Positions 9,819 to 23,819 of a stretch of DNA of 64,000 nt are shown in pieces. This DNA is from Dipteris shenzhenensis. Taxonomy: Eukaryota > Polypodiophyta > Polypodiopsida > Gleicheniales. Below the pieces are notes generated by a model that did not search any database, was not told where the DNA came from, and worked only from the letters and a program-made list of their open reading frames with translations. The stretch lies in NCBI GenBank assembly GCA_047967505.1, contig CM106538.1; one strand, 5' to 3'. Position numbers and translations under genes: made by a program. Within the stretch, counting starts at the first letter, position 1. Each line of letters opens with the position of its first letter.

Positions 9819-12076
9819 ATCAAAGTCTGGTCTGCGGTTCTTGATCGTTTGGTGATGTATCATTGAAAGACAGTCGCTTATGGTCTATCTCGGTTTTGGT
9901 AGTTCTTTCCATCCCACTAGTCTTTCACTCCCTCATTCCCCTTGCTATGTTATATGAACTGTGTGCTTGTAGAAAATATGTAGAGTATACTGCGAAAGCG
10001 TCTGCGTTAGTATCACCTTTGGTATTGTTTCTAATGGGTTGCTGCATCAAATTTATAATCTCTATGTGAGCTAAAAAATGCGACATGACAAAGATGAAAA
10101 TGACACTAAACAAGATGATCTCATGATCACATTTCCTTGGGTATTGTTGCCATGGGGCGTATTCATTTATAGGTGCATCAAAATGTACAACTTGCCCCTC
10201 CTTCCCTTGCCCTATTCATACACATGCTAAAATTTTCTTAATACATCACAAGGAATGGAATTTTTAGGTCGGTGTGATATTCGAAAGTCCTGAGTGATTT
10301 AAATTAGTTACATTTATGCTTTACTCCATGTGCACATCAAATTTGTCTATTGATCTTTCTTCCTAGAAGCCAAGGAGGAAAGGATCATATGGTGTATGAT
10401 GGGAAATAAAGTGGCAAGTTCAACAATTCATGGTAGTATTTATATATAAGTGTTACACAAGTGCTTGATGTATCAAGGATTATTTGTAAGGGTGGTAAGA
10501 GGAGGGAGTCTCTAGGTCCTTTTCAAGGGAAGCAAAATTAGAAAGAAAAGCTATTGTAGTTGGAGATTGAGGGAGCTACATACAAGAGTAATTCTCCTTC
10601 ACACAATGTGAAGTAAAACACTATTCAGGTTGGACACAAATTTTATTTTGGGGCATCAATTTTTTTTAGTTTGATTGTCGTATTGGAGCTTGAATTATGC
10701 CCACTCCCCTTCTCTTCACATTGGCACTAAAGTTTATGGTTGTTGGTTTACTTGACAATTGCTTAATGCCCAGAGTTTGACATTAGTGGAAGATCTCTTG
10801 TATTGCATAGAGAACCATGTTTGGCGAGAACCCTAGAAAAGAAGTAGTAAAGAGATATGCTTTCAAAGAGGGCTTTGAGAGCTAAACAAGTGAATAAAAT
10901 CAGTTAGGCACACAGACAGAGAGATCCAATTACTAATGGAGTCAAGTGAGAAGCACAGTCTGGAAGAGGCTCAACAATTACAAGAGTTACTTTGGTAGAT
11001 AGAAAAATGCAACTACTGATGGTGGAGAGTCAAGTGAGAAGCACAGACTACAGGAGGCTCAACGATTAGTTGAAGTTCACCAACAACAAGGGCAAGTGAG
11101 ATACATTTTAGAAAAGGTTTTTTAGCATGACAATCAAGTAGCACATCACAGATTTAGATCAAGAGGATAAGACAATCATGCACTCCAATAGAGGCTAGAG
11201 AACCAGATATGTTCAAATTATTCCAAAGTATGGTCCCAAATAATTCCAAATTTTACTTAAATGAGTGCACCAAGTAGCCTGTTCCGAGACCCCAAACACT
11301 ATGCATTTGACAACATTAACTAATGCACATCAAATTATGGATTGGAACTCATGCCTATGACTTTGAGTTTCATCTAAAGTTTTAAGGTCAAGCTCTAGTT
11401 AGAATTTCAAGTTGTCTTCCTAACGTTTAGATAAAATGGCCATACTTCTTTATTAGAATGAGTTTTTCATAGCTTTTAAGTCCCATAGTCTAATAACAGC
11501 TATAGCACATATGTTTATATTGCTTTTAGAGTTAGATAATCATACTTACTATGACTTATGGACTCATAATTTGTATTTTGTACAAAAGCTAATAGTTGGG
11601 CAAAGTTTGATCTTTTGTACATTATGTGACACGTATAACAAGTTCCACAGTAAACCACACTTTGTATATATCTTCAATATCATGTTATGGAGGAGCATGA
11701 GTTCTAGAGAACCTAATATGATGTAGAACATCGTATTCATACCTCATCTGATTGTTGGTTATGCTACAATTTAAGGTATTTTCAAGATACAAGGATTAAG
11801 TGATATCACAGGAAGCTTCATAGATACATTTTTAAGATACAAGGATTAATTTCAACATACAATTTAAGGTAATTTCAAGATACAAGGCTTAATTCATATC
11901 ATAGGAACCTTCAAAGGTCTACATTGTACTTTCAAGTAGCATGACCCGAGGTCTCAAGGTGGGATCTTAAAAGTCTTTAGTTTCAAGAAATTAAATGACA
12001 AGTTTTATTTATAAATCTCAATATTTCACTGAAAATTTCAAGTTGGATCTTCGTTAAGCCTTAGCATTGTATACAC

Positions 12077-12078
<2 letters not shown>
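9819..12078. other. Gene-poor intergenic DNA
   Basis: No recognisable coding sequence. Loosely repeated words occur at 10900-11070 (caagtgagaagcacag twice) and 11770-11905 (tcaagatacaaggattaa in three variants), suggesting old tandem duplication or transposon debris. Confidence 0.5.

Positions 12079-12127
<49 letters not shown>
12079..12127. repeat. (CT)n microsatellite
   Basis: An uninterrupted CT dinucleotide run of about 24 repeats. Confidence 0.9.
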
Positions 12128-12130
<3 letters not shown>

Positions 12131-13873
12131 GGAATTGGCTATATTTCAGCATATGTATGGTTTTAACACAATGTATCCCCATCAAGCTCTCACTTACCAT
12201 TTCTTTAACACAAAACAAAGGAATACATAAATGCCAACATGATATAACAAAAAATCCATTGTATAAGTAGGAATGGATGTAATGAAGAAGGGGTTGACCA
12301 TCTCCATGGTTAAGTTGGCCCAAGTTAACAAACTCTAACCAATCTAGGCTATTCAAGGGCTAGTCTAGTGATTAGGCAATGGATGGCTGAGGATGAGGCA
12401 TGTCTGGATAACTTTCAGGACCCCCCTTTGTTCCAAGCACTACATCCCACACACTTACATTAACCTAAAAACATTAATTCCACAATGCCATTACCCAATT
12501 TTCTTCAAAAGGCTATAACTGCGATGATTTCTACTTTCTTGAAATTTTCTTATGACATGCCATGGATTTTATGTGCATCATCATATATAATTTCCTTGCC
12601 ATGGCTTTTCCTTAATCTATTTTTATCGAGATGGATTCTCTATGATTTGTTACTATGGCTTAGCCATGATCAATCTCGAACCCAACCAAATGCAAGATTG
12701 CTTCTTCAGTTTCAAAATTTCTAACACCCACTTTCTCCAACTCCGCTTCCTCATCCCTTGAGGATTGAGTGGCTACCTTCGATGATTTCTCATGTTTACC
12801 TCCAAAGTTTGTCACCCTCCTCCTAAAGACCATGTTCACCTGCAAAAATTTTGACCCTTCTCCTAAAGACGATGTCCCCGACTGACTGTTGCTTCCAACA
12901 ACTCTAAGGTTGTAGAATATTGCTCCCTACATTTTTTAGCTCCAACTTAATGTCACGTCTACATTCCTTTCTTCACAATTGGAGTAAGGAATGAAAATTA
13001 TGAGTCCAAAACTACAAAGTTTTAAACTTTAGACGGAGAGGATTGGAAATCATGAATCATTGTGCTTGCTGAAAAAACAATTGGGGTGCAACTTCCACAA
13101 TCTATTGACAAAAGGTTACATCTCAAGGGGGAGAGTAGGTTCTCTAATGAAGTGCAAGTCCTCAGAATTCACCCCTTTGTCAAGGTTAAATTATGTACTA
13201 TAAATACATATGCCATGCAAAGCCTACCATCTCGAGTACCTGGCTTTAGATATACATTCAAATTCATCGTCGACTACAAATGCAAGTAGCTCTAAGTAGA
13301 ATGGCTTGCCTACACATTAGTCCATTGCATAACTTTTTGTGGGCACTTCCTCCACTTTTGTGTAAGTGAATTGATTGGCCGTTGGAATATGCTCCAAAAG
13401 TCGGGGAATCTATTGTCTACTAAGCTATCCAACAAATTAAATTGACTTGTTGTGCGTGATATTGCTAGTAATATTGAGGGTAACCAATAAGATAGATCTA
13501 GCATTGGAGATTACTAGACACTATGGAAGGAGGCAATGAATTATTTGAAACTTACTGGGAATGTTAGCGAAATTCTCAAAAAAAAATCCTATATTCTTTT
13601 GGCTAGCACTACAATATTTAGCATCGCTGGCTAGCATGCCTCCTTCTACTTGATCACTATCTTAGGTGTTGTATGGGAGTTTTAATTTATAAATATGCTT
13701 TTGATCCTCATTTCACCAAAAGGAGTATTCATGTCATAAGATTTCCTCAACATTACTAGCTTAGTAATTTGCTTGCAATTCATGTGTGTTTTAAGAGAAA
13801 ACATGAGGAAGAAAGAAAGACATGTGAAGAGTTGTGGAATGCAAATGTGCAATCATGAGAAAAAGAGACCAAA
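12128..13873. other. Intergenic DNA without recognised genes
   Basis: Short open frames only, none with recognisable motifs. I see nothing supportable here beyond AT-rich sequence. Confidence 0.45.
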
Positions 13874-14025
13874 CTTAGTATGGCACCACAGATCATCACT
13901 TAAGTATCAAACTTAGTATTACACCATAGATCATATTCAAAGGGATGATCCAGTTGGGTAGGATCCATGACATAATACTAAAGTTTAATACTTAAGGAAT
14001 GATCTGTGGTGCAATACTAAGGGAT
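13874..14025. repeat. Imperfect foldback (inverted repeat), about 150 bp
   Basis: The left arm begins acttagtatggcaccacag (13874) and the right arm ends ctgtggtgcaatactaag (about 14022). The arms pair imperfectly over about 45 bp or more each, including the shared words agatcat and acttaag. This may be a MITE remnant. Confidence 0.6.
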
Positions 14026-14089
14026 GATCCACTTTGGACTCTTTGAAGTAAGTAAATATAGACATAGATCAATAGGATATGGACACTTA

Positions 14090-14090
<1 letters not shown>

Positions 14091-14134
<44 letters not shown>
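14091..14134. repeat. Compound (CT)n(CA)n microsatellite
   Basis: A CT run of about 11 repeats passes directly into a CA run of about 11, followed by an A-rich stretch. Similar CT-to-CA compounds occur at 35258 and 45633. Confidence 0.9.
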
Positions 14135-14135
<1 letters not shown>

Positions 14136-17100
14136 AAAAAAAAAACAAACAAACAAAAATATTTTGATTAGTAAATGTATCTCACACACACATACACTTA
14201 TTTCTTCACACACACACACACATATATACTTCCCCAACTATGAATTATTCTTTGATGTACTCCCTCGTGAAATCTCCCCTTCACACTCTCTTTTTAACCA
14301 CCCCATACACCAAGCCCACTAATTGTCCCATACCTCCTCTAATCCCCATGCACTCATTCACTCCTTACTCCACTTGTGACTTAAACTTTTTTCAATTATC
14401 TAAGAATCCATATGGTTGTCTATATTCCTAGGTAAAGCAATAACAAGCTAGGGAAAACAGGCATTACCTATCTACCCAAATGTAACTATGATGATCTCAC
14501 ACCTAGTTTGTTTAGATGGTGGCAAGTAAGTGGACCCTGACCTTGGACCCCGACCTGGGAACCTGGACTGGCTAAGGATTTGACATCTTTCTTCAATATT
14601 ATGTTTGTGAAACTCAATATTATTAAAAATTCTTAATTTTGGTCAAAATTTTGCAAACTCTAGTGGTTGCATTTTTCAACTTAGATGTCTCAAACATTTT
14701 TTCCTTATATGTTTTCCTTTTTGTTAATTTTTATCCAATCGATGGAATTAATTATATGGCTCAATTATTGATGAAACTTTTTAATCTAAACACACACACA
14801 CACACACACACATGAAAAAGACAATGCAAGGTGCAATCGTCATCCCCTCCTCGCCCACGCCACAAAGATGTAGCTTGGAAGGAGAAGCTTTGCAAATGCG
14901 GCCTCATTGTAAATAGTTCCTTTGACATATACCTTTCCCAACATCCAAAGGAGCATCACACAATAGAGGCCGCCATCTCTCTGTTAGGTCACATCTTTGA
15001 GCCTTATAATGATGCTTATATGGAAATTTCAATAGTAATTTTTGGAATGTTACTACACTCTAGATATGGAGAAGAGAGTGATTTGAGTCTTATCTTGCTA
15101 ATTGAAACACCAATGGTGTGGAGAGCATGCAAGAGTTGATGCTCTTTGTCCTCTAGATGATGCTTCAATCAAAGGGTATTGGAAGCATGATTAATATCCA
15201 TATGCTTTCAGTATTATGTGGGAGTTTTAATACTATGCAAGCCATCATAAGCTTGCCCTCCCTACAATTTGTATGCATGTTAAGAGAGAAATGCAATGAA
15301 CAATCATAGGAAAAAGTAGATGCTTGTCGAGCTTCTCTGACCACATGAAGTAGTACGGGATGACCCATGAGCAATATCCTGAGATAATTTGGGCAAGGGA
15401 AAGCTGCAAGATTTTTCAATCAAGGTAGCCATGTCTGAGAATTTCGCATATAGAATATGAAAAGGCACACGGGGATCAAGTAGAGGGAGTGTAAACTCAT
15501 TGAGAGAGTGCAAAGAGGATGGGAGGGAGTGTTCTCAAGTCTATGGAGCTATTGCATCGGATCTCTTTGACCTACAAACTCCTTGTAGGAAGTCTACAAA
15601 GACATCTATGCAACAATCCAAGCTAGTGATATCGCTTGAAGTAGTAATGCTCAAAGTTTTCTTGCAACATGACTGCAAAATCGGTGCTTTAAAAAGAATT
15701 ATCAAAAGAGCAGCATCATGAATCATGTCCGAGCTTCATCTTAGCAAGTCTATGAAGCGTTGGTTCCCATTCAAAAATCCATACATTGTTCCAGCGATGG
15801 GTGTTACGAAAACTAAAATCAAACATGCTCACAAATTCAAGATTTACCAAAACCATAGAAACCAAGAACAAGGAAACAAGTGGAGGAGAGAAGAGAAAGA
15901 GAGAGCGACACTGCATGGAGTCCAATCCGCCCCCCCTAGATGGTGGCTTTTGCTTCCCATCTAGAGTATTTATAATTGTAATTCCAAAAAATAAAGAGCC
16001 AATAATGGTACATCCAAAAGCATCCCTTGTCCATAATTAGGGGGATTGGTTAAAATATCACAAGGATTAATATGCCCTCATCCACAATTGATAAAATAAA
16101 TTAGCCCACGCCTTAAAATTCATTTATTTACAATATGGCCCATGGCCTTTGACAACCATTAGATACTTTGATCAATCCAAATCACCTTCATCATCTCCGA
16201 TCCTCATTATCCAACTTATCATCTGTACTCAAGGCACCGATTGTGTTAGTTGTTACAATTAATTGATGAATCATCACACCAACTAATCCCAACACAATTG
16301 TACGCTTGATATACAGACATCAAAATAAACACCTTGCAACCAAGTGCAATAACACCAGTAACACTAGCGATATTAGTATTAACATGGAATCACCTACAAT
16401 ACTAGCCATCTAGCTTGGCAAAACACAGGTAGTTAGGCGTCCCCAACTAAACCCCACAAAGCATCCACTAGGACCCCCATCGCATCCGGTGCGCTCCTAT
16501 GGAATACTTTGCCATAGTCGCGCTTGACTAAAATAAAATAATTTCCACAGCAAGAAATAGGCTATCATATTTTATTCTCTTTTTCATGCTATTTTAATTT
16601 GATGTATCACTCTTCTTCAAATTCAATTGTTCCCTTCTGTCCCCATACCATTCTTTCTTATCTCTATATGAGTATTTCAATAAGAGTAAGAAAAATGAAA
16701 ATATACAAAAATAAAAAATATGGGAATAGATACGTATCTCCTTTGTCCTTCCAAATCTTTGCTTGCTTGAATGAGCCCCAATCAACTTTTTTTGCTTCCC
16801 GTTCAATCGTTGGTTTGATAACTTTGTGGTTCAAAAGAGATTCCTTGCAGAGCCGCTCTTTCATAGTGACCTCATCATATGCAACTTTAAAAAAGCAATT
16901 AAGTAAAGCAAAGAAGAAGGATAAAAGATGTAACTAGAGACGCCTTGGTCATCTCGTCATAATGTTTGTATGCTTGATTGTGTCTACTAAGCTGACAAGA
17001 GAAATTACTGATTGTTGTCAAAGCAATAACATGCATATAGTACATCTATTTGTCCTTGTTTCATCTGTAGCTCTCGATTCTTGATTTAGTCCTATTGCTT

Positions 17101-18340
17101 TCATCCAAATTAAGTAGCTGTGGTCTTTTTCAATTTTTGTTGTTGCTTATTTTGCTGCTCCATTTGCTTCTTGATTTATGATGTACTTTTTGTTCTTGTT
17201 ATATTTCACTATGATGTCTTGTCTAGCTTTTCTTCATCATTGTGTTTGAGATCCATCATAATCTACTTCTATCCATATCATGCTTATATCCGATTCCTTT
17301 TGAATTTCCATATTTTTTATAATCTTGGACAAATATAATTGCCTAATCCTAGAGAAGATATCATTGCTTGTCATTGTCTCCTCTTAATAAGCTTTTTGGA
17401 CTGTATTTGTATCTTGTTTTTGTATGTGCCAAACTGAGTTTTATTGGACGTTTATATCTATGTCCTTTAATCTTTCCAGTGTTCAAAAGGCTCTTCTCCT
17501 AAATGTGTCAAGGATGGAAAAAACTCATATCGATGTTGTCACTATAACATTCAAAGATGATCATCACTAAAAAGGATTAAATTTTCTTTGACAATCTCCA
17601 ATAATCACCAATCAACTGAAAGAAGTCTTTATATTATCTACAATAGCATATAGCCACCCATATTTTTTGAACCTTTAGACCTATATATATGTCTTCCATA
17701 TTCTATTTGGTGGACTATTATTTTTCAATCAAACCTATTATGATCTACATTTTGAGCTGACATCGTTTTATTGTTGTTGACTCTTCAAAATCTATTCTAT
17801 GAAAATAATAATTTGTGTATACAGAAATGTGTTGCTCAATCTCTTTGTAGATAAGCTATTCATATGACTGTCCATACTCATAATAGCAAATAGTAGGAAG
17901 CGTTCCATTCACACACTGTGATATCTTTCCCTGATGGGTTGCATTTTTTTGAATTAAACATCCAAACAGATTGACATGGTGTGCCATTCGCAAGGCTCAT
18001 TCTCATAATTGCATTAACTTTTGAAAAACTAGATTGTATAGAAACTTAAGACTTTTGTAGCTTGTGTATCTCATAAAAATCTATTGTCTTTTTGAACATT
18101 TTCATTAGCCACTAATATATATGTCAACTTGTTCTTTTTTCTTGCATCGGAATACATATACATAGCTTTTTGTCGTTGTCCTCATTTTTGAATTTTATAA
18201 TAGCATTTGTATGCTCTTAATAGCAATTGCATTTTTGAATTTCCTAATAGCATTGTGTGCTCTTAATTGCAATTGCTTTTGGTTATAATGATTAGCTTTT
18301 TCGTGACTCACCCACATGGCACTTGCTCTTGTCTTGTCCA
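14135..18340. other. Long AT-rich intergenic region
   Basis: About 4 kb with only short open frames, none recognised. It contains a short CA run near 14792-14812. I see no convincing gene. Confidence 0.45.
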
Positions 18341-18889
18341 CCCATATATTGTGAGTATCGGTGCCCCAAGAGAGGTAAGCATACCTCTAATAAGAGGGTG
18401 GGATGATTTTATCTTACCTCCAACTCCCCTTGGGTCACCCTAAAGACCAATCATTGCCCCTTGCCCTTGAAAGTTTGCACCCCCAAAATCGAACCCATGA
18501 AGTGAGCATTTAGACTTGAAGTCCCAATTTGCCAACAAGTGGGCCAAAGCCTTGCACTTTTTGGCGCTGCTAATTCTATGGTAAGTGTTGGGTTTTTTGG
18601 GCTAATTGGGGTTGAGAGTCGGCTTTCCTTTGTTTTGAGTCAAGCTGATGTGTCAATTGTTGTTAATGGTTGCCTTTCTTTAGTACTACCTCAACGACCC
18701 TTCGTCTCATTAAAGGAGGGCCATAATGGTTTTGCCACCTTGTCTTGGGAATTGGGTTCAAAAGCAATATGCAAAGAAGCAAGGAAAGTGAGGTGGCACG
18801 ATGTTCAAGGATTGAAGTGTGTGAAGTATGTGACCCAATGATTACATTCCTAAGCTTTGCAGGAGCAAAGAAGTGAATGAATTTCCAAT

Positions 18890-19400
18890 GCCGTAGCCAC
18901 CAAAAGCTTCACCTTTGCATCTTGCATCTAGCCCCCCGTTGCAATTCTTGAGTTTGCTCGAGATAAACTAAATGCTTCATGTTTGCATCTTGCATCCAGC
19001 CTCCCTTGCCCCCCTTGCCATTCTTTGGTTTTTCATCCATGCTTGACATCCACTAAAAGCTTGACATTTGCATCTCCATCTTGCCATTTTGGAGTTTTTC
19101 ACCCATGCTTGAGATAAACCAAAAGCTTGGCCTTTGCACCTTGAGTCCAACTCCCCTTGCCATTCTCGGGGTATTCATCCATGCTTGAGATTAACTAAAA
19201 GCTTCACCTTTGCAACTCCATCCAGCTCCCCTTGCCTGCCATTCTTGGTGCTTGAGCTTCACTTTTGCATCTTAATGCATCTCCCTTAGCCTATCTTGGG
19301 TTTTTCATCCATGCTTGAGATGATTTAAACTTCACTTTTGCATCTGCATCCACCCGTCTTTGCATATCTTGGGGTTTTCATCCATGCTATAGATCATCTG
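18890..19400. repeat. Degenerate tandem repeat (about 90-120 bp unit) upstream of MYB-CC gene
   Basis: Five or more diverged units share the word order ttttcatccatgcttgaga, then taaaagctt, cacctttgcatct and cccttgcc. Unit length drifts through indels. The array ends about 190 bp before the MYB-CC start codon, so it lies in the promoter or 5' UTR. No coding content. Confidence 0.65.
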
Positions 19401-19587
19401 CACCTTCTCCAATTCCACCCATGGAGTATTGGAATCTATCACTGTCTTGAGAAGCACACGCAGCCCGTGCTGTCCTGCTTCTAGCAGCATTGCGAGTCAT
19501 CACTCTCTCTTGAGAAGCTCACAAGCAACCCCTTCTGTGCTGCTCAGGACCCCTCGAGATTCCGCACCCCTCCTCATCCCCTAGAAT

Positions 19588-21827
19588 TTGGGCAACCTGT
19601 ATTCTAGAATTTCTCTCAGAGTTCACACGCTACGGATGTTTCAACCCCCCTTTGCCAGCCCAACCCCAACAATGTCCGATCTTTCAAATGCTCCCCAGCA
19701 GCAGACGCAGCTGTCGTTGTCTGGGACAAATCTTCCTGGTGATCTCAGCGTTGTGGCTTCAGCTGACCCCAAACCTCGACTGCGATGGACGCCCGAGCTT
19801 CATGACCGCTTTGTGGACGCTGTAACTCAGCTTGGCGGAGCAGACAGTAAGTGATCTTTCTGAGCTTCCACGAGAGCCTTGGTGAATCGAAATAGAAATG
19901 TGATACGCTGCAGAATTCGATAGAGCGAATGCGGGCTGTATTGTCCAAGTCTTCTCCGTAATCATCGTGACTACGCTAGCCTGCGCCCTGGAAACGCGGT
20001 ATGAAGAATGTATGCTCGTAGAGGCGTGCAATTGAGACCACCCATTTGAGACAACGATTGCAGTCACTGCTGGGTGCTGATAAAGTTGGTTTGTCACAGT
20101 AGGAATTTCAGCTGTCACCATACGGTCAACGCTTTTCAGTTTCACCATACGGTGAACGTTTCTCAGTTTACGATTTTAGGTGATATGCTTGGGCAATTGC
20201 GAGATATCTATTGGCCCCAGATCAGTTCGAACAGTGATTCAAAAGCTTTCTTGCAGTTATCAGGGCACTAACAAGATAGCTGGGATGTTATTCAATTGCA
20301 TTGACTTGGGCCTAAAGGCTTGGTGGATTTAAGAGTCTGAGTTTTGTTGCAGAGGCTACCCCGAAGTCTGTCATGAAAGTGATGAATGTGAAAGGGCTGA
20401 CCCTGTACCATCTAAAGAGTCATCTTCAGGTGTTCTGCTTGATCCTAGGGCTGAAATACTTGCCCTCGAAGTGGGCTCTTTACATTTCAACTTTAAGATA
20501 TTTCAATGTTTTGAAGTTACCTTTCTTCTTTTTTTGGGGGGGGGGGTTGAGGTTTGAGGGGGTTAAGTCGCTTTTGCCCAAAAATAGAAGTTGCTTTTGC
20601 TTGCCGTTGCAGAAATACAGGCTTGGTAAAACTCAACGTGATGTGAACGTGGACACTACCAAAGATGGTGAGTTTTATGATTTTGAACTATTTGTGTGTG
20701 TGCACATAGAGAATGCATGTAGCGTATATGAAATTTTTGGTTTGAATGTAGGTGAACTGTTGGACAGATCAAAGGGCAAAGATCCTTCGCTTGACTTCAC
20801 TGGTGTTGAGAACCAAAACGGGTGAGTACACTCCTGACTTTATGGTCATACTGAATACGTAATTGATGTTTCTGATGAATATCATGTGTAACAATTTACT
20901 TGATTTTGCAGAACTTCAGAAATAGCAGAAGCCTTGAAAGCACACATGGAAGTACAAAAACAGCTTCAGGAACAGTTAGAGGTGCTTGGGCAGAGTATAC
21001 TCAAGACGTTTTAATTGCAATATATTGGACTTTTCCTCCAATGAATTGTTGCCTCTGCATTCATTTGTTTTGTTTTCTAAATGTAGATCCAGACGCGTCT
21101 ACAAATGCGAATTGAGGCACAAAGCAAGTATTTGCAATCAATTTTGGAAAAAGCACAGCAAGCATTTGCTTCTCAAGCAACTGCCCCTGCTGCACTAGAA
21201 ATTGCTAGGGCAGAGCTTGCTGACTTGGCATCAGATGTGACAAATGAGTCTCCTTTTCCTGGTTTTCCATTTCCATCGTTGACTAGCTTATCACCCCAGC
21301 GCGAGATGCCAAGAAAGAGCAGCGAGAATGATGTAAGGGCTACCCAAACAACAGATCCTGCTACAGAGAATTTCAGTGTAGGCTTTGCTTTCACACAGAA
21401 TTCTGCAAGAGCTAGGAATGATAATGAAAAGAGCAGTGGAAGCAAAAGATCAAGAGCTCAGTTTTGTGGCAATGATGTAGGGCACTGGCAGAGGGAGGAA
21501 GGTGGAGTAAGCAAATGCTATGATACGAATGGTGATGACTCGCAGGGAAGCAGTGCAAGGACGGAAGAGACACTGGGTAATGTGTGCATCAGCTCCAAAG
21601 GTGGCTTGTCGTGGAAGGAGTTTTCTGGAAGTGCAAAAGATCAAGGTGCTGAAACGATTGAGGTTTCAAAAGATAAGCAGGCTGTTTTTGCAAATGCAAC
21701 TCTCTTTGATCAGGGTACGGGAAGAAGACTTGTTACTCGTGAGAGAATGCCTATCGCACTCAAGTCTAATACATTTTCCTTGCAAAATTCTGCTTTGCAA
21801 GAGCAGCAGGGTGTTTTGTATGAATAA
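19588..21827 (+). CDS. MYB-CC (PHR1-like, GARP family) transcription factor, six exons
   Basis: Exons inferred from frame and GT-AG sites: 19588-19846, 20353-20429, 20613-20667, 20752-20821, 20912-20981, 21087-21827, giving 423 residues. The GARP/MYB DNA-binding domain runs from about residue 61 to 118: PKPRLRWTPELHDRFVDAV, then ATPKSVMKVMNVKGLTLYHL, then SHLQKYRLGK, the usual SHLQKYR ending. A MYB-CC coiled coil follows (about 157-200) with LQEQLE (172-177, the LHEQLE motif) and LQMRIEAQSKYLQSILEKA. The C-terminal half is Ser/Asn-rich and unconserved. The family contains PHR1 and PHL regulators that bind P1BS sites in phosphate-starvation genes; which subgroup this belongs to cannot be told from sequence alone. 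The start is uncertain: ATGs at 19636 or 19672 would give 407 or 395 residues. It appears intact. Confidence 0.9.
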
Positions 21828-23342
21828 TGTTGAGGCATCAGTCCATCCATACTGAAAAGGGTGCGCAAAAGACAGAGCACATGGGGTGTACTCGGCAATG
21901 TAGAGCTGAATCTGAATGCCCATTGATAGAACAGGCAAACTAGACCATAGATGCAGTGTACATCAGTTGCTCGTACTATAGAAACTATGTATAATTGTAT
22001 GATGCCATTGCACCTCAAGGACAGCTTGTTTCTTGGAGTCTGTATGAAGCAAGAAAGCGGCCTCATACCAACTTTTGTTGGTTGATACTAGGATTAGCTA
22101 TCAGTTATTTGCAGTCCGTGGAGACTGAAGATGCAAGTACTTGAATTGGGATGCATCAGGGACCAGGGCTACAGTCAAAAAGTTGAGCTGAAGTAATCTA
22201 GCTTGTATTAGGGCGGCCCTATACTGCCAGCATATTGGAGCTCCTTTCCAGGTCAAAATTCTTGAGTCTGAAGGTTTGATGCTACCTAGTTCAAGTGGTC
22301 ATTCTTTGGAAATGGAACGACTTCTCAGCTGTCCTCCAAATTATTCCTCCAGACCCTAATCTTTTGCAAAATCATCATATTTACAGTTTAACTTTGATGA
22401 TGTTTGGTTTCTTACAGTACAATGCAGCACTCAGGCATCTGCCAATGAGTGTTTGTCTAAAAAGAACCAAACGGGACACTCAAGCTCAAATGTGTTATAA
22501 AACGGTTCATTGATATGGTCTACTTAGAAGGTGGGGTCAGGGCACCCTCTCATTTAGGATTTTGTATTCTCCCTCACTTGTCTTCCATGAGAAAAAAGCA
22601 CCATTTATGTGAAACTTTGAAAAAATACAACTGTTCATCAATCCATGAGGTGCTGAAAAGGAGCAGCCTGAGGGTCCTAGCTCACTGCCCAGAGTACCCC
22701 AAAAACCAGCGCCAACAACTAGAGGGTAGGATTGTACCACCAAGGGATGCATCAATCCGTGAAAATGTAAAAGATACGTGCAGGCCCAAGCCTTGCAGAA
22801 ACAATCGCTTCTTAAATGTCTTCTTCAACCCCTTTGTACCTTGCTCCCGAATGGTTCACAAGGTGTACATGATAATGTCATGCCTAATATTGACAAGTGT
22901 GGGAGTAGGTCAAGTCTGCATCCTTGCACCGCACTAGACCGTGCTAGATACTCTAGGTGATGTCATACTCCAATGGAAGCTTTGGGTGCCGATGAGTTTG
23001 AGGGGAGGAGTCCTGAAAATCTTGATTGATGCTTGCTCACTGTCTCTCACATAGGCTTGGGAGATCATCTCTATGGAGATTCCCAACCTAGTGAAAGTCC
23101 TAAGAGAGCACTGCCAATTCTCTAGGTTGAAGGGCAGCGCCATAAGTAGTGGGCTCTTGTCCTTTGGCCACAACAATCTTAGGTCCATCTCTACTCATCT
23201 ACATCACCACAAGCCAATGGATAGGTCACCGTGGGTCCCTAGTTGGAAGAAATATGTGGTGTTGTGCCACATGCTCTATCCTCCATAGGAGAATTTATGA
23301 GTGATTGAGGCATCTTGTAGAAAGGTGTTTGAAAGAGCACTG
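21828..23342. other. 3' flank of MYB-CC gene and unassigned DNA
   Basis: The first several hundred bases are probably the MYB-CC 3' UTR; no clear polyadenylation site is visible. A minus-strand open frame at 22934-23188 has protein-like composition but no motif I recognise. It may be upstream LINE sequence, as the LINE fragment at 23820-24670 is on the same strand. Confidence 0.35.
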
Positions 23343-23365
23343 GAGAGAGAGAGAGAGAGAGAGAG
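23343..23365. repeat. (GA)n microsatellite
   Basis: A run of about 11 GA repeats. Confidence 0.85.
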
Positions 23366-23819
23366 TTTATTAAAGTCTGCTAAAGACCGATGGGTCCATG
23401 AGATTGATAGAAAAACCTAGTACAATGAGCAAAAGGATACAGCTACTAAGCGAGCTCCTAACCCATGCTAGAAAAAACTGTGTAGACAGTCACTGATATC
23501 GTCATACATGCAACCCTAGTCATAAACATCTCTAGCATCATCTCCATGGAAGATGCAGCTTGATCAAACGTCAAGACGATGATGGACTAGATAGTATGGG
23601 CAAGAAGCCCATGATAGATCTTTGTTTGCTCTCTAGATGAGGGGTCCATCGTGCCCTCCTGGTAGCTATCCAACGCTTGATGAGTGCCACAGTAACCCCC
23701 GCCGGCTGTACACTAGGTCTAAAAATGGAAGAAATGTTGGTAAGTGTGATCTGTGTGTCTGCCCTTTGTTGGGTGTGCCTCGGGGTCCCTGTCTCTCCTA
23801 CTATCTATCGTCGGGGGGG

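Noticed and set aside
18539-18841. 100-residue plus-strand frame upstream of the MYB-CC gene
   Set aside because: No recognisable motif, and it overlaps repetitive-looking sequence. There is not enough to call a gene.
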